DNA of 64,000 nt from Diphasiastrum complanatum (lineage: Eukaryota; Streptophyta; Lycopodiopsida; Lycopodiales; Lycopodiaceae), in assembly GCA_029204225.1 (NCBI GenBank), contig CM055103.1, positions 23,798,663 through 23,862,662 of the forward strand, written 5' to 3'. The translations under genes were made by a program, and so were the position numbers. The notes under the pieces are model-generated. The model saw only the letters and a list, made by a program, of their open reading frames with translations, ran no database searches and was not told where the DNA came from. Shown here in pieces: positions 47,304 through 59,329 of the stretch. Within the stretch, counting starts at the first letter, position 1. Each line of letters starts with the position of its first letter.

Positions 47304-47639
47304 ATTAGTGACTGCAAGTTGGGCAGACGTGGATGTGGTGGATGGAGGATAAAGGCTAGTGTGTGGCACATTGGATGATAAGATGCTAGAACAGCGGAAT
47401 CCACGCACTTTTGCCTTGAGAAGTGCACAAGAAAATTCAAACAGCAGGGGGCCTGCTGCGATACGTTCACGAGCGTTTGGTTTGATGGAAATTGTTAGTT
47501 TATGGATGAGGAAGGCATGTTAGTCGTATGGCAAAACCATGGGGCCAAGAAATCCCAAGAAGGACTCCACAATCTGACTAAGCAGCAGTGGGATGCAATC
47601 TAGATCTTATGGATCTGATCAATCTGATAGGTTGGTATT

Positions 47640-48560
47640 GAGGCCTCTTATGGTGGTTTGTCCTTGATAATTTTTTACTCCTTGCATTGATTGTCTTGAG
47701 ATTTTGATAGTAACTAGATCTGATGCAGATGTTTCCACTGATCTAGTCCGCGAGGGTTACTAGCTCGAGGATTGGCTGTGCGAAGGTTCTTTAGCTGTTT
47801 TGCAGTAAAAAAACCTTGATATATCTCTGATTACTGGGATCTAACTCTCGCTAGGATTATAGGAGCTTCATCTAAGACAAATCTTACTCGAAAAATCTCT
47901 ATGAGGAAAAATTCTCGCAATAAGTGAAAAATTCACTATTTGCGAGAGTTCAGATCCACTAATTTGGCTTTATCTTCACCAATAATCAGTACTAACTCTC
48001 ACAGGCTTCATCACTAATGAAAATTGACATTCTGGATCGATTGGAGTGGTCTGCGAGAGTTCTCTCTGGAAGAATTTGTTGGATATTTATTTTTAAGTGA
48101 TTTTTTAGCACTTAAACCCAATTTTCTGCTCACTGGAATCAAACTAACTCTCGTAGGCTCTTCTATGTCCTAGTCTCACTGAAATGGAGATTTAGAATTC
48201 TCTTCGATGGTTCTTGACCACTGGAACTGAAAATTTTAGTGTCTGCGAGGGTTCTTTGATATTTTTTTGTCTTTGTTGTTTTTACTAGGAGCTCTCGCAC
48301 AAACATTTAAATTCTGAACTAGCTCTCACAAGCTCTATTGTGTTCTGGTCTTAATGAGATGGAACTTTAGGGAGCTCTACGAGAGTTCTTATGAAGATTT
48401 GAATTTTTATGATTTTTTACATGGATTTTTTAAATTTTTATGATTTTTTTCTCTGATTTTTGCAATTTGCTTGGAATTAACTCTTGCAGGCTTCTATGTA
48501 GGTTTGGGACAATACCTTGGAGCTATTGCTAGTCATGCGAGGATTATCTCTCACTGGTTT
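47640..48560 (-). repeat. degenerate repeats in the K leader
   Basis: Phrases like AACTCTCGCAGGCTTC and TGCGAGAGTTCT recur about every 130-190 bp (near 47745, 47845, 47940, 48000, 48050, 48150, 48245, 48320, 48480). They look like old, diverged tandem units. No ORF. Confidence 0.6.
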
Positions 48561-48840
48561 TGGAGAAAACAAAACCTGATAGGAAATTTGGCTCTTTTTC
48601 CCTCCAAAATGTAGATTGGTGTGTTTTTTGGATTTTCTCAGGTTTTGGTTTGGATGTCAAGCCTTTAGAGGCTGTTCAAGGCCTCCTCTACCCTTTCACA
48701 CCTTCTCCACTAGCTGGAAACAATCCAAACCCAAGAAAATACAAAAAAACTATTTCTTCCTACTCCAAAATCCACCTAAAACTACTCTAAAATGCAAGAA
48801 ATAACTAAAATGCCGCTATATTAGTTAGTGAAAATCTATC

Positions 48841-48856
48841 ACCGGCAACGGCGCCA
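48841..48856 (-). other. element K primer-binding site
   Basis: The minus strand reads TGGCGCCGTTGCCGGT one base inside the LTR end. This is the primer site typical of several plant Ty3/gypsy lineages (Athila/Tat type), not of copia. Confidence 0.85.
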
Positions 48857-48857
48857 C

Positions 48858-49580
48858 TGTAGAGTCGAAGATCTCGCATCGTACTAGCCCTCCCGCCTGT
48901 CAACAACGGTTAGAACACTGGATAGGTGCCTAACTATGAATAGATGCTACTTTTACTTAGTTCTCTACTTTTTTCCAAACTCTAGCACCACTAACACTAC
49001 TCCTTCCTAACCCTACTCACCCGTAACCACCGTTCATTATGATTTTGTGAAAGAGAAGAATAGAATAGAAGAGAGAAAGAGAATAATAGAGAGAAGGTGG
49101 AGAGAGAGTGTGAGGGTGGTGGCTAGCTCACTTGCAAACTTGAGAGCAAAAAGGGAAACACAATCAAGCACATTAGCAAGTAGTGAATAACAAGTGAGGA
49201 TGTTTCTCTCTAAAAAGTGGTAGAGTTTCCTCCTTCTCATTGGGCATGGAATTAGAGTACAAATGGTGCCTTTTTAATAAATGGGAAAGGCCCTTGCCCC
49301 AAAAATCCTATTGGCTAATATTCACACTGATCCTATCCATTCATCTTGGACCTGACTTGATCCAAGGGTCCATAAAAAGTACATTAGAATTCAGAAGATT
49401 CATGTGAGTCCAAAAGTGGACCAAACTCTAAAAAAGTAAACTCTAAGTTTTAAAATGACTTTGGGCCTCAAGTTTTATCTTAATTACAAAGGGCCCAAGT
49501 CTATTATTTCTATTTACAATTAGCTCACGTGCTCATTGGGCCATGGACCTATACGCATAGGAAGCCATGCCCTCGCAACA
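48858..49580 (-). repeat. element K 5' LTR
   Basis: 723 bp starting TGTAGAG and ending CGCAACA on the plus strand, i.e. TGTTGCG...CTCTACA on the minus strand. The length and position relative to the primer site fit an LTR; no second copy is present to confirm it. Confidence 0.7.
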
Positions 49581-49595
49581 CATTTACTATTAAAT

Positions 49596-51535
49596 TTATC
49601 CCTTTGCTCACGTTGTGTTGGAAATACCCCCAATAGTATTTGTCTCTAGGGATGTAATATTTCAAGAACATACATACTATGATTTCAAACAACCATCGAT
49701 AAACGATGTTATGTCATTTCATCATATTTTACATAGCATGGAATCTTGCAACGATAATATTTCTTCTACAAAACCTACAGCTACAGCTATAGAAGCCAAG
49801 CAGCAGACAATACTTGTCATCAGACTAGACCAAGCCAGCTAGAACAGATCTGAAAAAATTCAAGAAGAAGCATCATTGCATCCTTGTCAACCAAACGTCA
49901 ACGGATCCTCACAAACTCAGATAGTTCCTAAGAGGTATATACCTCAATCATTCTGGACGCCATTAGAAGAATCAGAGAGCCTAGCCAAAGCAATTAACTC
50001 CAAGGATGTTGTGAAGTGGCAAGAAGCTATGGAAAGTGAGTACAACTCACTTTTGACAAACCAGACTTGGACACTGGTTGACTTTCCCCACTCACAAGAG
50101 AGTTATAGACAGCAAGTGGATCTTTAAGAAAGAAGATCAACTTTGATGATTCCATTACTAAATGAAAAGCACGGTTGGTGGCTAAAGGATTCACTCAAGT
50201 CCAAGGAGTTGATTATCAAGAAATTTGTAGTCCTATCATCAAGATGCAATCAATCATCACTCTGATTGCATTAGCAATCGTAGAAGACCTCGAAATGCAC
50301 CAAATAGATGTCAAGACAACATTTCTCAATGACAGCGTCAAAGAGGAGATATATATCTTCCAATCGGAAGGACTCGAAGTCAAAGGCCAAGAGCACAAAG
50401 TGTGCAAGCTGCACAAAGCAATCTACGGTCTGAAACAGGCCGCAAGAACATGGGTCGATAGAATCAACTCTTATCTCATTCAATTGGGATTTGCAAACAA
50501 TTCAGCTGACTATAATATTTATTCGAAGCATATAGGCACCAGTTCAGTTCACATAGTTCTTTACGTAGATGATGCATTTATTTTGTCTAACGAAATCACT
50601 AAGAGTGATCTGTCAAAGGAATTTGACATGATTGATCATTCTTTGCTAGGAATTCACATTACTAGAAATAGGCTTCAGAAGAAGATTTATCTTAGCCAGC
50701 AGACATATCTAAAAGGCATTTTAGAAAATTTTCATATGTCTGATTGCAAACCAATTGATACTCCAATGGATCCAAATATAGTATTGACTAAACCTACTTA
50801 TGCTGATTCTGATAGTGAAGTACTCAACATAGCAACGTACCCTTATCATTCACTAATAGGATCTTTGATTTATGCAATGATGTGTACTAGACCAAAGTTA
50901 GCATACACTGTTAGCACATTAAGTCAATTCATGTCTAATCCTAGGATCTCTCATTGGAAAATATTAAAGAGAGTGATGAGATATATTCAGGGAAGTTTAG
51001 ATCACATTTTATGTTATGATGGAAATGCTATCGACCCACTCGTCCTGTGAGGCTACTCTGACTCAGATTGGAGAGGAACAGTCTTTACCTTAAAATCTAC
51101 CTTCGGGTTCTGTTTCTATCTGGCAGGGGGACCAATTTCATGGAATTCAAGGAAGCAGAAATCAATTGTGTTTTCTTCGACCGAGGCAGAGTACATCGTA
51201 GCATGTCAAGTTTTAAAAGAAACTATTTGGATCATATTGTTATTTCATAACTTACATCACACTCAATTTAATGCTACCACCATTCTATGTGACAACTTGA
51301 GCTGTATTTCGCTGTCACTGAATCTCAGATTGCAGGGCAAATCCAGGCACATAGAAATCCAGTATCATTTTATTCGAGAGAAGGTTTTCTCAGGGCAGCG
51401 ATCCTTCAATACTATTCCACAACACAAATGGTCGCAGACATCTTCACCAAAGCACTTCCCAAGATCAAGCACCAGAAGTTCTTAAACATGCTGAACCTGA
51501 TGAAGATACCAAGGCACCAACCGTGACCTTAAGGG
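49596..51535 (+). pseudogene. element J Pol: end of integrase, RT, RNase H
   Basis: Begins with FVSRDVIFQEHTYYDF, then VVKWQEAMESEYNSLLTNQT, a frameshift near 50120-50175, KGFTQVQGVDYQEICSPIIK, QIDVKTTFLNDSVKEEIY, CKLHKAIYGLKQAARTW, YVDDAFILSNE, GSLIYAMMCTRPKLAYTV, TGA at 51048-51050, then GYSDSDWRG, GPISWNSRKQKSIVFSSTEA and HIEIQYHFIREKV. A further frameshift near 51400 precedes the DIFTKAL region. The RT active site YVDD is intact, but the gene is dead. Confidence 0.9.
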
Positions 51536-51539
51536 AGAC

Positions 51540-52849
51540 TACTAAAAATTAAGCCCACAGCTGTCTCCTTGGAATTATAATTCAGATAGTCAATTTATTT
51601 GAAGAACATCTACAACGGACTTCCGGCTAATCTCCAGCAAAAGGGTAACCAATTCTATCATAATTTCAAGTTCAGATATTAAGTTCAATAATTTGAAGTC
51701 ATTGAAGACTTGGCCATCTTCAAGGACTTCCACGAATTAGCATTTAGAACAAGTCTGCAGAATTACTCTAAGTAATTCCACAAAAATACTCTAAGTGTCG
51801 CGACAGTCTGCAAAAATGAACTATGTTTTCCACAATGTCGGTTTTTTTGCATTTTTTCGAAATGCGACAGTTCAAAGTTCAACCATTTTAGGACACCTTC
51901 GGCTTTTTCACAAAATGCGAAGAGAGATAAAATTCCGGAAGGTCATCTACTTCAACAATTGAATTGTTTTAGGGCACCTTCGACTTTTTCCGCAAAAACT
52001 CGAAGAGAAAAAAAATGTTGAAGGTCATCTATTTTGAACGAGGAACGTTCCCAGCCACTTTCCAGAATTTGCAAAGTGAGAGGAAACTACTTCCCCAATG
52101 CGAAGTGAAAGAATTTGCGACGTCCTTGTCCGCGTCAACATTCCTTGATTCGTTGACTGTATATACCATGTATTGTTGTCATGCAAGCCAAATACTTCCA
52201 AGTACAACAACTTATCTAATCAGGTGAGAGATATTTATTGTAATTAATACATGGATGAATTTTATAAATGGATCATCCAGGCACACTCTAGATGAGGCTC
52301 CGTCCATGAGACATGTTATTTGAGCCTCTTAGTTATGCCACCATTTTTTTGTTGTAATTGCTATTTTATTGTGCTTCTGTGTAATATAACAACAACATGT
52401 TTTTCTATTTGTGTATAATGTAGATGAATGCTTGTTGTGATTGAATGCACTTTATTGTTGTTTGATAGCATTTGTTCACTCACTCTGATCAGAACACGGA
52501 CATCTATGGCTCCTCAGTTTCTGATCAAACGATGGTTGTCTTTGACGCCTGAGGAACTTGCGCTACCACACTGCTTTTCAAAACTAAACTTCATATTGAT
52601 TTTCAATAATACCACACACACACACACCATTTCTAATCTCTTTGTGGATTGTACTCTCGTTATTGTGAGTATGAACTAATTTTTAAGATTTTGTTGGACA
52701 GCTAGAACACTTAAAGCTATGATTATACTTAGCATAAGCTTTCTATTAGATTGTTTTTGCTTCTAGCAGCTGATTGTAACGGGAGAGCTGTTCCGCAATA
52801 TTCCTGCTCTCTTCTCTGTTCACGCTCTTTGCACTCCCTTGCCCCATCA
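51540..52849 (+). repeat. element J 3' LTR
   Basis: 1,310 bp, TACTAAAAATT...GCCCCATCA, preceded by AAGGGAGACTAC as polypurine tract and followed by the AAGAT duplication. Confidence 0.93.
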
Positions 52850-52854
52850 AAGAT

Positions 52855-53047
52855 AAATGACCTCGGAGGCCAAGGAACAACAAGTTCAAATAATGCCATT
52901 CAAATTTCATTAAGATAACAGTGATCCTCTAGGGTCACTGTCCAAGCATTAGATCCAAAGGGAAGCCCTCAATTTCTTCCAAACAACAACAATCTTGTAG
53001 GCCAATTGTCCAAGCAACAATAAGGCCATGGGGTGGCCTTCAAACTT
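52855..53047. other. short spacer between J and D
   Basis: No gene. Contains loosely repeated phrases such as 'AGGCCAAGGAACAACAAG' and 'AGGCCAATTGTCCAAGCAAC'. It may be the original target DNA of J. Confidence 0.4.
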
Positions 53048-56006
53048 CACCCCCTTCAAATAATGACAACAAAAGGGTATGTGGGATCATCCAAAAGGAT
53101 GAATCTTGATAATGTTCTTTATGTTCCTAAGTTAACCAAGAATTTGCTTAGTGTTGGCCAATTAATGGATAATAGCCTAGATGTACAATCTAAGCATGGA
53201 GTTTGTTCCATCCTTAGAAATGATGAATGTATAGCCAAAGGCTTTAAGCAAGGTAGATTGTTTAAGCTTGATGCTAATGCTGCAGTGGAGAGTGTTAACT
53301 TGGCAAAGGTGGAGTTATCAAAGGTAGAACTGTGGCACAAAAGTTTGGGCCACCCCAACTACAAAGCCATGGAATCTATGGTAGCAAAGGAGCTTGTAGT
53401 TGGACTCCCAAAGCATTTGTCAAAGTGTGGGAAGAGATGTGAAGCATGCAGCCTCTCAAAGGCTCACAAACTACCCTTCTGAAGATCTACATCAAGATCA
53501 AACTCTCCTCTTGAACTCATCCATTCGGATGTTCATAGTTTTTCACATGAGTCTAATGGTGGTGCCAAGTACTATGTAATCCTCATTGATGACTATTCTA
53601 GATTTTGTTGGATGTACCTCTTGTCTAGCAAATCAATGGTGTTTGATTCTTTTGTAAAGTTCAAGAGTTTGGTAGAAAATCAACTTAGTACCAAGATTAA
53701 GGTATTAAGGAGTGATAATGGAGGTGAATATATCTCCAATAAGTTGATTGAGTTTTGTAGTTCTAATGGCATAAAGAGGGAGTTGTCATGTCCATTCACC
53801 CCTCAACAAAATGGAGTGAGTGAGAGAAGAAATAGATCTCTTTGTGAGTGTGCTAAGGCCTTAAGGCTAGATGCTTCTCTATCCAAACCATTTTGGGGTG
53901 AAGCAATAAAGTTGTGCTAACTATTTGTGCAATAGATTGCCAAACCAAGCCATTGGAGGAATCACACCATTTGAAGCTCTATTTGGAGAGAAGCCCAATC
54001 TCAAGGATCTCAAAGTTTTTGGATCCACTTGCTATGTACACCAATCCTTGGATAAGAGAAGGAAGGATGATGCAACATCCATCAACGGCATCTTTGTGGG
54101 ATATGGTGAGAATAGCAAAGGTTATAGAGTCTTCAATCCCATCACTAACAAGGTGATAGTGAGTAGGGATGTTATTTTTTATGAAGGACATGGTTGTGAC
54201 TTGGATGATAATGCTACTAATCATTTTGATGCCAAGGATCATGCTAGAATGGAGGAGGAGCTTCCAAGTGAAGAAGAACTCGAGGATCCACCTCAAGATG
54301 CAAGAACTCCAAGAACTCCAAGAAGATCTACAAGGGCAAGATCCGAGCCATTGAGGCTCACCTATGATGGTCAAGGTGATCAAAGGAAAGGCTCATCATC
54401 TTTCGCGTCTTACACCTTTCTTACTTCAATGTTAGATGAGCCAGCATGCTATGAAGATGTTTGTAAGTCTAAAAGTTGGATGGATGCTATGCAAGTAGAG
54501 TATGATGCTCTTATTGAGAATCATACTTGGGATCTTGTGGATCTTCCTCAAGGGAAGAAACCTCTTGATTGCAAGTGGGTATTTAGATTGAAGTATAATC
54601 AAGATGGATCAATAAGCAAGCATAAAGCTAGGCTTGTTGCCAAAGGTTTTTTACAAACCAAAGGCATTGATTACGATGAGACTTTTGCTCCTGTGGCTAA
54701 GCTTGTTACTATCAGATTGATCATTAGTCTTGCTACAACCTTCAATTGGAAGCTATTCCAACTTGACTTCAAATGCATTCCTCAATGGTTATTTGGAGGA
54801 AGATATCTAAATGAGGCAACTCGAGGGCTTCATCAAGGCAAAGCATTAAAGAAAGGTGTGTTTTTTGAAGAAGATCTTTATGGGCTCAAGCAAGCACCTA
54901 GAGCATGGTACTCTAGGCTAAACTCTTTTCTCATTTCCATCAATTTTGTAATGAGTGCCTATGATCCATCATTGTATATAAGTTTTCATGATGGCATGAT
55001 CATTATTTTTGTTTTGTATGTAGATGACATTATCTTGAGTGGTAATGATCTAGATGGAATTAGAGATGTAAATATTGCTTTAGCAAAAGAGTTTAAGATG
55101 GTAGATCTCGGCCTATTAAGCTTCATTCTTGGAATAGAGGTTATTAGAGGATGTGATGCTACATCCATCCTAGATAGATTTGGAATGAAGAATTGTAAAG
55201 GCATTGGGACACCAATGGAGCAACATGTAAAGGCATCTATTGGTTGTGATGAAGCATCCTTTGAGGACATCACATTATATAGAAGGCTTATTGGCTCCTT
55301 GATCTATTTAACTATAACTAGACCTGATCTTAGTTATAGTGTTGGAAAGTTAAGCCAATTTATGCAAAGTCCTCTAGTTTCACATTGGAAGATGGCCAAA
55401 AGAGTTCTTAGATACATTTCATCCACTAAGAGTTTTGGCATTTTGTATAGAGGAACTAATCTTGGCTTAAGAGCCTATAGTGACTCATATTTTGTAGGTG
55501 ACAAAGTGGATAGAAGATCAACAAGTGCCTTTGCCACATTTCTATGTGATGGAGTAGTATCATGGCTTTCCAAAAAGCAAGATACCATCTCCCTATCTTC
55601 CACAGAATCTGAATACAAGGCCTTGACATCAACATGCAAGGAGGTCTTGTGGCTCAAAAGGCTATTGGTGGAGCTTCATGTCATGGAATAGGAGATCCCT
55701 ATCATCTATTGTGACAACCAATCAACCCAATCACTTGCAACTAATTCTACATTCCATGCAGGCAGCAAACACATTGAAATTGCTCATCATTTCGTGAGGG
55801 AAAAAGTGCAAGCTAAAGAGATCAAGTTCCAACACATGCCATCATCAAGTTGCTTGGCTGATTTTTTTACTAGATATTTACCTAAAGATTCATTTGTCAA
55901 GCTTAGATCTTCAATTGGAGTTATTGATAAAAGCATTGTGATCTCCAAGGCTAGATTTGAGGAGGAGTGTGAAAAATTGCCTACATTGGCAAATCTGGCC
56001 ATGTAG
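53048..56006 (+). pseudogene. element D Pol: pre-integrase to RNase H, decayed
   Basis: MNLDNVLYVPKLTKNLLSVG, LWHKSLGHPNYKAMES, KRCEACSLSKAHKLPF, TGA at 53480-53482, HSDVH, RSDNGGEY, NGVSERRNRS (all DDE residues), a one-base insertion near 53908, VSRDVIFYEG, WMDAMQVEYDALIENHTWDL and KARLVAKGFLQTKGIDYDET. The usual DVK.AFLNG block is scrambled (QLDFKCIPQWLFGGR), by compensating frameshifts. Then YGLKQAPRAWYSR, LYVDDIILSGND, SLIYLTITRPDLSYSV, LSSTESEYKALTSTCKE, TAG at 55689-55691, GSKHIEIAHHFVREKV. The final stop (56004-56006) lies inside the LTR. Confidence 0.92.
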
Positions 56007-56558
56007 AATATTGTACATTTTGTCAATATTGTTTGTTGGTTACTTGAATGGCCAAAGTGCCACTTGTACATACACACCTAAAGTAGGTTACCACGAGTCA
56101 AGAGGAGTGGTTCTATCCATTTGGTAGTGATTCCTACTTTGTAGGATCTAGACCATGATTTATGATGAGATTTGTACCTACCATGCACCTACCAAGCATG
56201 ACTCTTGGATCTAGGCTAGGGTTTTCACATTAGAGCAAGAAAGTGGAGTCTACTTCCTTATTACATTCTGCATTTTCACCTAGCTTAGCAAAGGAAGTGT
56301 GATTTCCAATGAAACCCAACTTTGGCACTTTGTAAACACTGTCTACAGGCTGTACTACAGCCTTATTTCCACACGTGTGGAGTTGGATTACACTTATTGA
56401 TCAATGCTTTGATTGTCTCTACTTGTTTTCTATCGAGCTGCTAAACTAGATCTTGTAATCTGATGACTAGTTTCTGATAAATTGTTTAACAAGCATACAA
56501 TCAACCTTGTGGATCATTCAAAGATCCATTTATGGTCCTTAGTACTGTACTTTCCACA
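55968..56558 (+). repeat. element D 3' LTR
   Basis: TGTGAAAAATTGCC...GTACTTTCCACA. It carries CACACGTGTG at 56370-56379. Family match to 22789-23480 on the other strand. Confidence 0.93.
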
Positions 56559-56649
56559 ACATTCTGGAGTAGGATATAATCATGTGGTTCGGGAGTTTTG
56601 ATTAGCACTCTATAATGTTCTCTCTGTTTTTCTCTTCATGTGTGTTTAG

Positions 56650-57236
56650 GGTCGGTGTCACTATTTTTTATTTGATGTAAAATGGTTCAAGGTAGTTTGT
56701 AGATGTCCAAATGCAACCGTAAAATCGGATCCAAATGGATTTTTTGTGATTGATTCATCAAAAACATTGAGCATGGAGTCCTTTGACACATTGGTGTTGC
56801 CTCGTCACTGTGAGCAGGTGCACATGCTATTCTAGAATGTTTTTCATTTTATTGCAAGTGACTTCAGTATTTGAGTTTTCGATATGTTCTAAAATAGTGA
56901 TTTTTGCAGGTGTTTTTTCAACCAGATCGACTAAACAAGATATGGTGGTTTGTAGCTCAAGTTGAACCACGTTCACGACGAGTATTTGAGGGTGCAAATG
57001 TTGAGAATGAAATGGAAAACCTTCATTTTAATTATGAGATTGAGCTACCTAGAGATCTAATAAATCGTCAAACCATACTTGAAGCACCCACTTCCATAGA
57101 TGTTGAAAATAGAAATTCTAATAGTCAGGATGATGAAATAATTTTTGAAAGTGAGAGTGATGATGAAAATCATCTAAGAGGAGATGAATTACAAGATGTT
57201 GTCGCTGATGAAATTGATTCTTGTAATTATGAATAA
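56650..57236 (+). pseudogene. CACTA transposase C-terminal segment (DUF4216-like), two exons
   Basis: Exon 56650-56817 follows a pyrimidine-rich ...GTTTAG acceptor and reads YFLFDVKWFKVVCRCPN and SMESFDTLVLPRHCEQ. An intron with GT..AG ends spans 56818-56909. Exon 56910-57236 continues VFFQPDRLNKIWWFVAQVEP and ends in an acidic tail with TAA at 57234-57236. The layout, a short beta-rich block with 'F.LP...EQVFF..D.....W..V....PR', resembles DUF4216 at the end of plant CACTA (TNP2) transposases. The catalytic part should lie upstream but element D occupies that place. Family match is from memory, moderately sure. Confidence 0.65.
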
Positions 57237-58597
57237 AAATTGATTATTGCAATTCTGAATGAAATTGATTCTTGCAATGCTTTCAAATGATTGTTAATTA
57301 GCCAAAATAGAGTCTCATTTATGGTCAAGTAAGTGAAAAGAATGGACATAGTTTGACTTCAATCCCATTTTTTTGGAGATAATGTCGGTGAAGATAGATG
57401 TACGGCTTCATGTTCCAAGAAAATTCTCATTTTTTAACAAATGTTGCAAAGGAAGTGAATCACTAAAATAATGTGAGTTAATAAAATCACCACCACAAAC
57501 TATGACAAATTCAAGTGTTTCATCATAGTCAATTCCCTTGAATCGAGCATATCCCTTGACAACTAGTCTTGTTTTATAATTGTTCACACTACCATCTTGA
57601 TTAAGGTTGATCTTAAAGACCCATTTGCAAATAGTAGCACTTTGTATCTTTGATGGAGGATAAATAATTTTACAAGTATCTCAAACAATGCGTCATGTAC
57701 TCACCTCACTTTTCATTACATCAAATCACTCTTTTGTTGCTACAGTTTCATTCACACTTGAAGGAACATCATCAAACTTAAGATAGTAATAAGGGCAATA
57801 AAAATTAAACAATCATCAACTTGTAATTGCTTCTCTCGTCCTTGTATTTGTGTCTTGATGGTTGTATTTGGGCTCTGATACCATGTTAAAATCAAAGGTT
57901 ATGAACCTCATTTGGATACTAAAACCTTGAAAAAGCATCAAAGGTTTCACTTATATCTAATAGATAGAAAACTAGCACACAATTCAACCTATTTTGCATC
58001 TAATTGGCAAAGGCTTTTGAACACCACAATCAAACTAGAAATAATTGATCTTCACATCTTGTCACAACATAGAAAGTATAATACTTTGTTCAGATTCAGA
58101 TCTATTCATTAGACACAAAAAATATCACATTCTTCATTCATCAATTCCTCATTAAAGAGCAAACTTGCCAAAATCACCATCTCTTGATAATCTCTCGAAG
58201 TATGTACAAAATGAGCTCTCAATCCATATCAAATGATCTCGGATATGAGATTAGCTAAAGTGCCATTAGGATAGACCCTAAACTCCTAGCTCTCAAAGCT
58301 TTAGATCATGCATAATTACCCTCTTGGTAGCTCGAGTCAACTGTCTTATAAAAGTAGATGGCTGCCCTCATCAAAAGTCTCAATTATCTAGGAACACCAT
58401 GATATAATTCACTTTAGAAAAATATTTATTTAACTAATTCCATTTCATTATGAACATGCAAAAAAAAAAAAAAAACCTCATCATAATATAATTCACTTTA
58501 GAAAAAATATATATATAGTCTAATCATAATATAATTCACTTTAGAAATATATTTATTTAACTAATTTCACGTCATTATCGACATGCAAAAAACAAAA
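57237..58597. other. 3' flank of the CACTA gene, no gene
   Basis: AT-rich. Near 58400-58570 the phrase CATAATATAATTCACTTTAGAAAA.. is repeated three times. The minus strand from 57870 to 57500 shows a weak copia-like RT echo (RLVVKGYARFKGIDYDETL and WVFKINLNQDG); it is short and full of stops. Confidence 0.45.
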
Positions 58598-58999
58598 AAA
58601 TGCGTGGATAATCCACGCAGAAGATATCCACGCGTGGATATCTTTAACTTCCGGTCTGGTTCGATGAACAAACTAAAATTTGCGTGGATAATCCACACGT
58701 GGATTATCCACGGCAAAACTGCTTTTCGGCGCCACCAATCTTCCCTCCCAAATAGTTGCCGAAATTTTCAAAATTCAATTTTGCGTGGATTATTCACACG
58801 TGGATAATCCACGCGCATAAATTTTTCGGCGTCGTGTCAAAAAAACACCGGTAGACTGGCCGGAGGTGTGTTCAAAATTTTTTTGGCGTGGATAATCCAC
58901 GCGTGGATGTTCCACGCAATCAAAATTTTGGAAAATCGACTAAGTGTCGAGTCTCACATGGATACTTTGCGTGGATAAACACATAGTTTTCTAGTTGTG
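58598..58999. repeat. right subterminal palindromes and terminus of CACTA element F
   Basis: GCGTGGATAATCCACGC-type palindromes at about 58602, 58626, 58681-58711, 58782-58813, 58882-58917 and a half-site at 58966. The outer end reads, on the minus strand, CACAACTAGAAAACTATGTG (58999-58980), close to the CACTACAAGAAA-like ends of plant CACTA elements. The motif is the same as around gene 26334-27569. Confidence 0.78.
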
Positions 59000-59024
59000 T
59001 TATTGTAGTCAAACACCATGCAAG

Positions 59025-59180
59025 TAGTCTTATGTCCAATTATAGGTCTAGGCCCTCATGAGATTATTTATTACATTGCCGGTCAAGTCCAGAATGACGA
59101 GGCATAGCTAATAACTTTATACACTGGAGTAACCGACTATCAATGTTAGGAATCATTCCAAATTCCACATACTGGATATG
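59025..59180 (-). repeat. gypsy LTR scrap
   Basis: Matches the left part of the chromovirus fragment (about 44085-44240): TAATTATAGGTCT, GGCCCTCAT, CATAGCTAATAAC, ATTCCA-type blocks in the same order with roughly a fifth of positions changed by eye. Confidence 0.7.
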
Positions 59181-59329
59181 GACGTAGTAACACATCTGAC
59201 AGGACAACTAATCAAGTCATAGATCGCAATTGGTAGTTATCCATAATGCGATGTCATCCATGTGTTATCTAACTAGTCAAACAGGCCATCTGTGTCTTGA
59301 ATCGATATTAGGTTTTTTTATATAAAAAA

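Larger units (their letters stand above)
45690..49580 (-). mobile_element. gypsy-type element K (minus strand), 5' part only, inside J
   Basis: Right to left: LTR (49580-48858), primer site, about 1.5 kb leader with degenerate repeats, and a decayed coding region (47303-45690). Its 3' half and 3' LTR are gone, together with the middle of J. So an insertion was followed by a deletion. Confidence 0.7.
41813..52849 (+). mobile_element. copia element J, full span with several later insertions
   Basis: LTRs at 41813-45098 (interrupted twice) and 51540-52849 are flanked by AAGAT direct repeats (41808-41812 and 52850-52854). The primer site follows the first LTR, then a gag fragment, a gypsy insertion (K) with loss of the middle of J, and then J's RT and RNase H. 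The uninterrupted LTR is 1,310 bp. Confidence 0.92.
53048..56558 (+). mobile_element. copia element D, 5'-truncated, A family
   Basis: Starts at the end of protease, runs through integrase, RT and RNase H, a GAGGAGGAG polypurine tract (55959-55967), and a 591-bp 3' LTR matching the A LTR with an internal deletion near 56285. It sits just before a CACTA transposase end and may have disrupted it. Confidence 0.9.
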
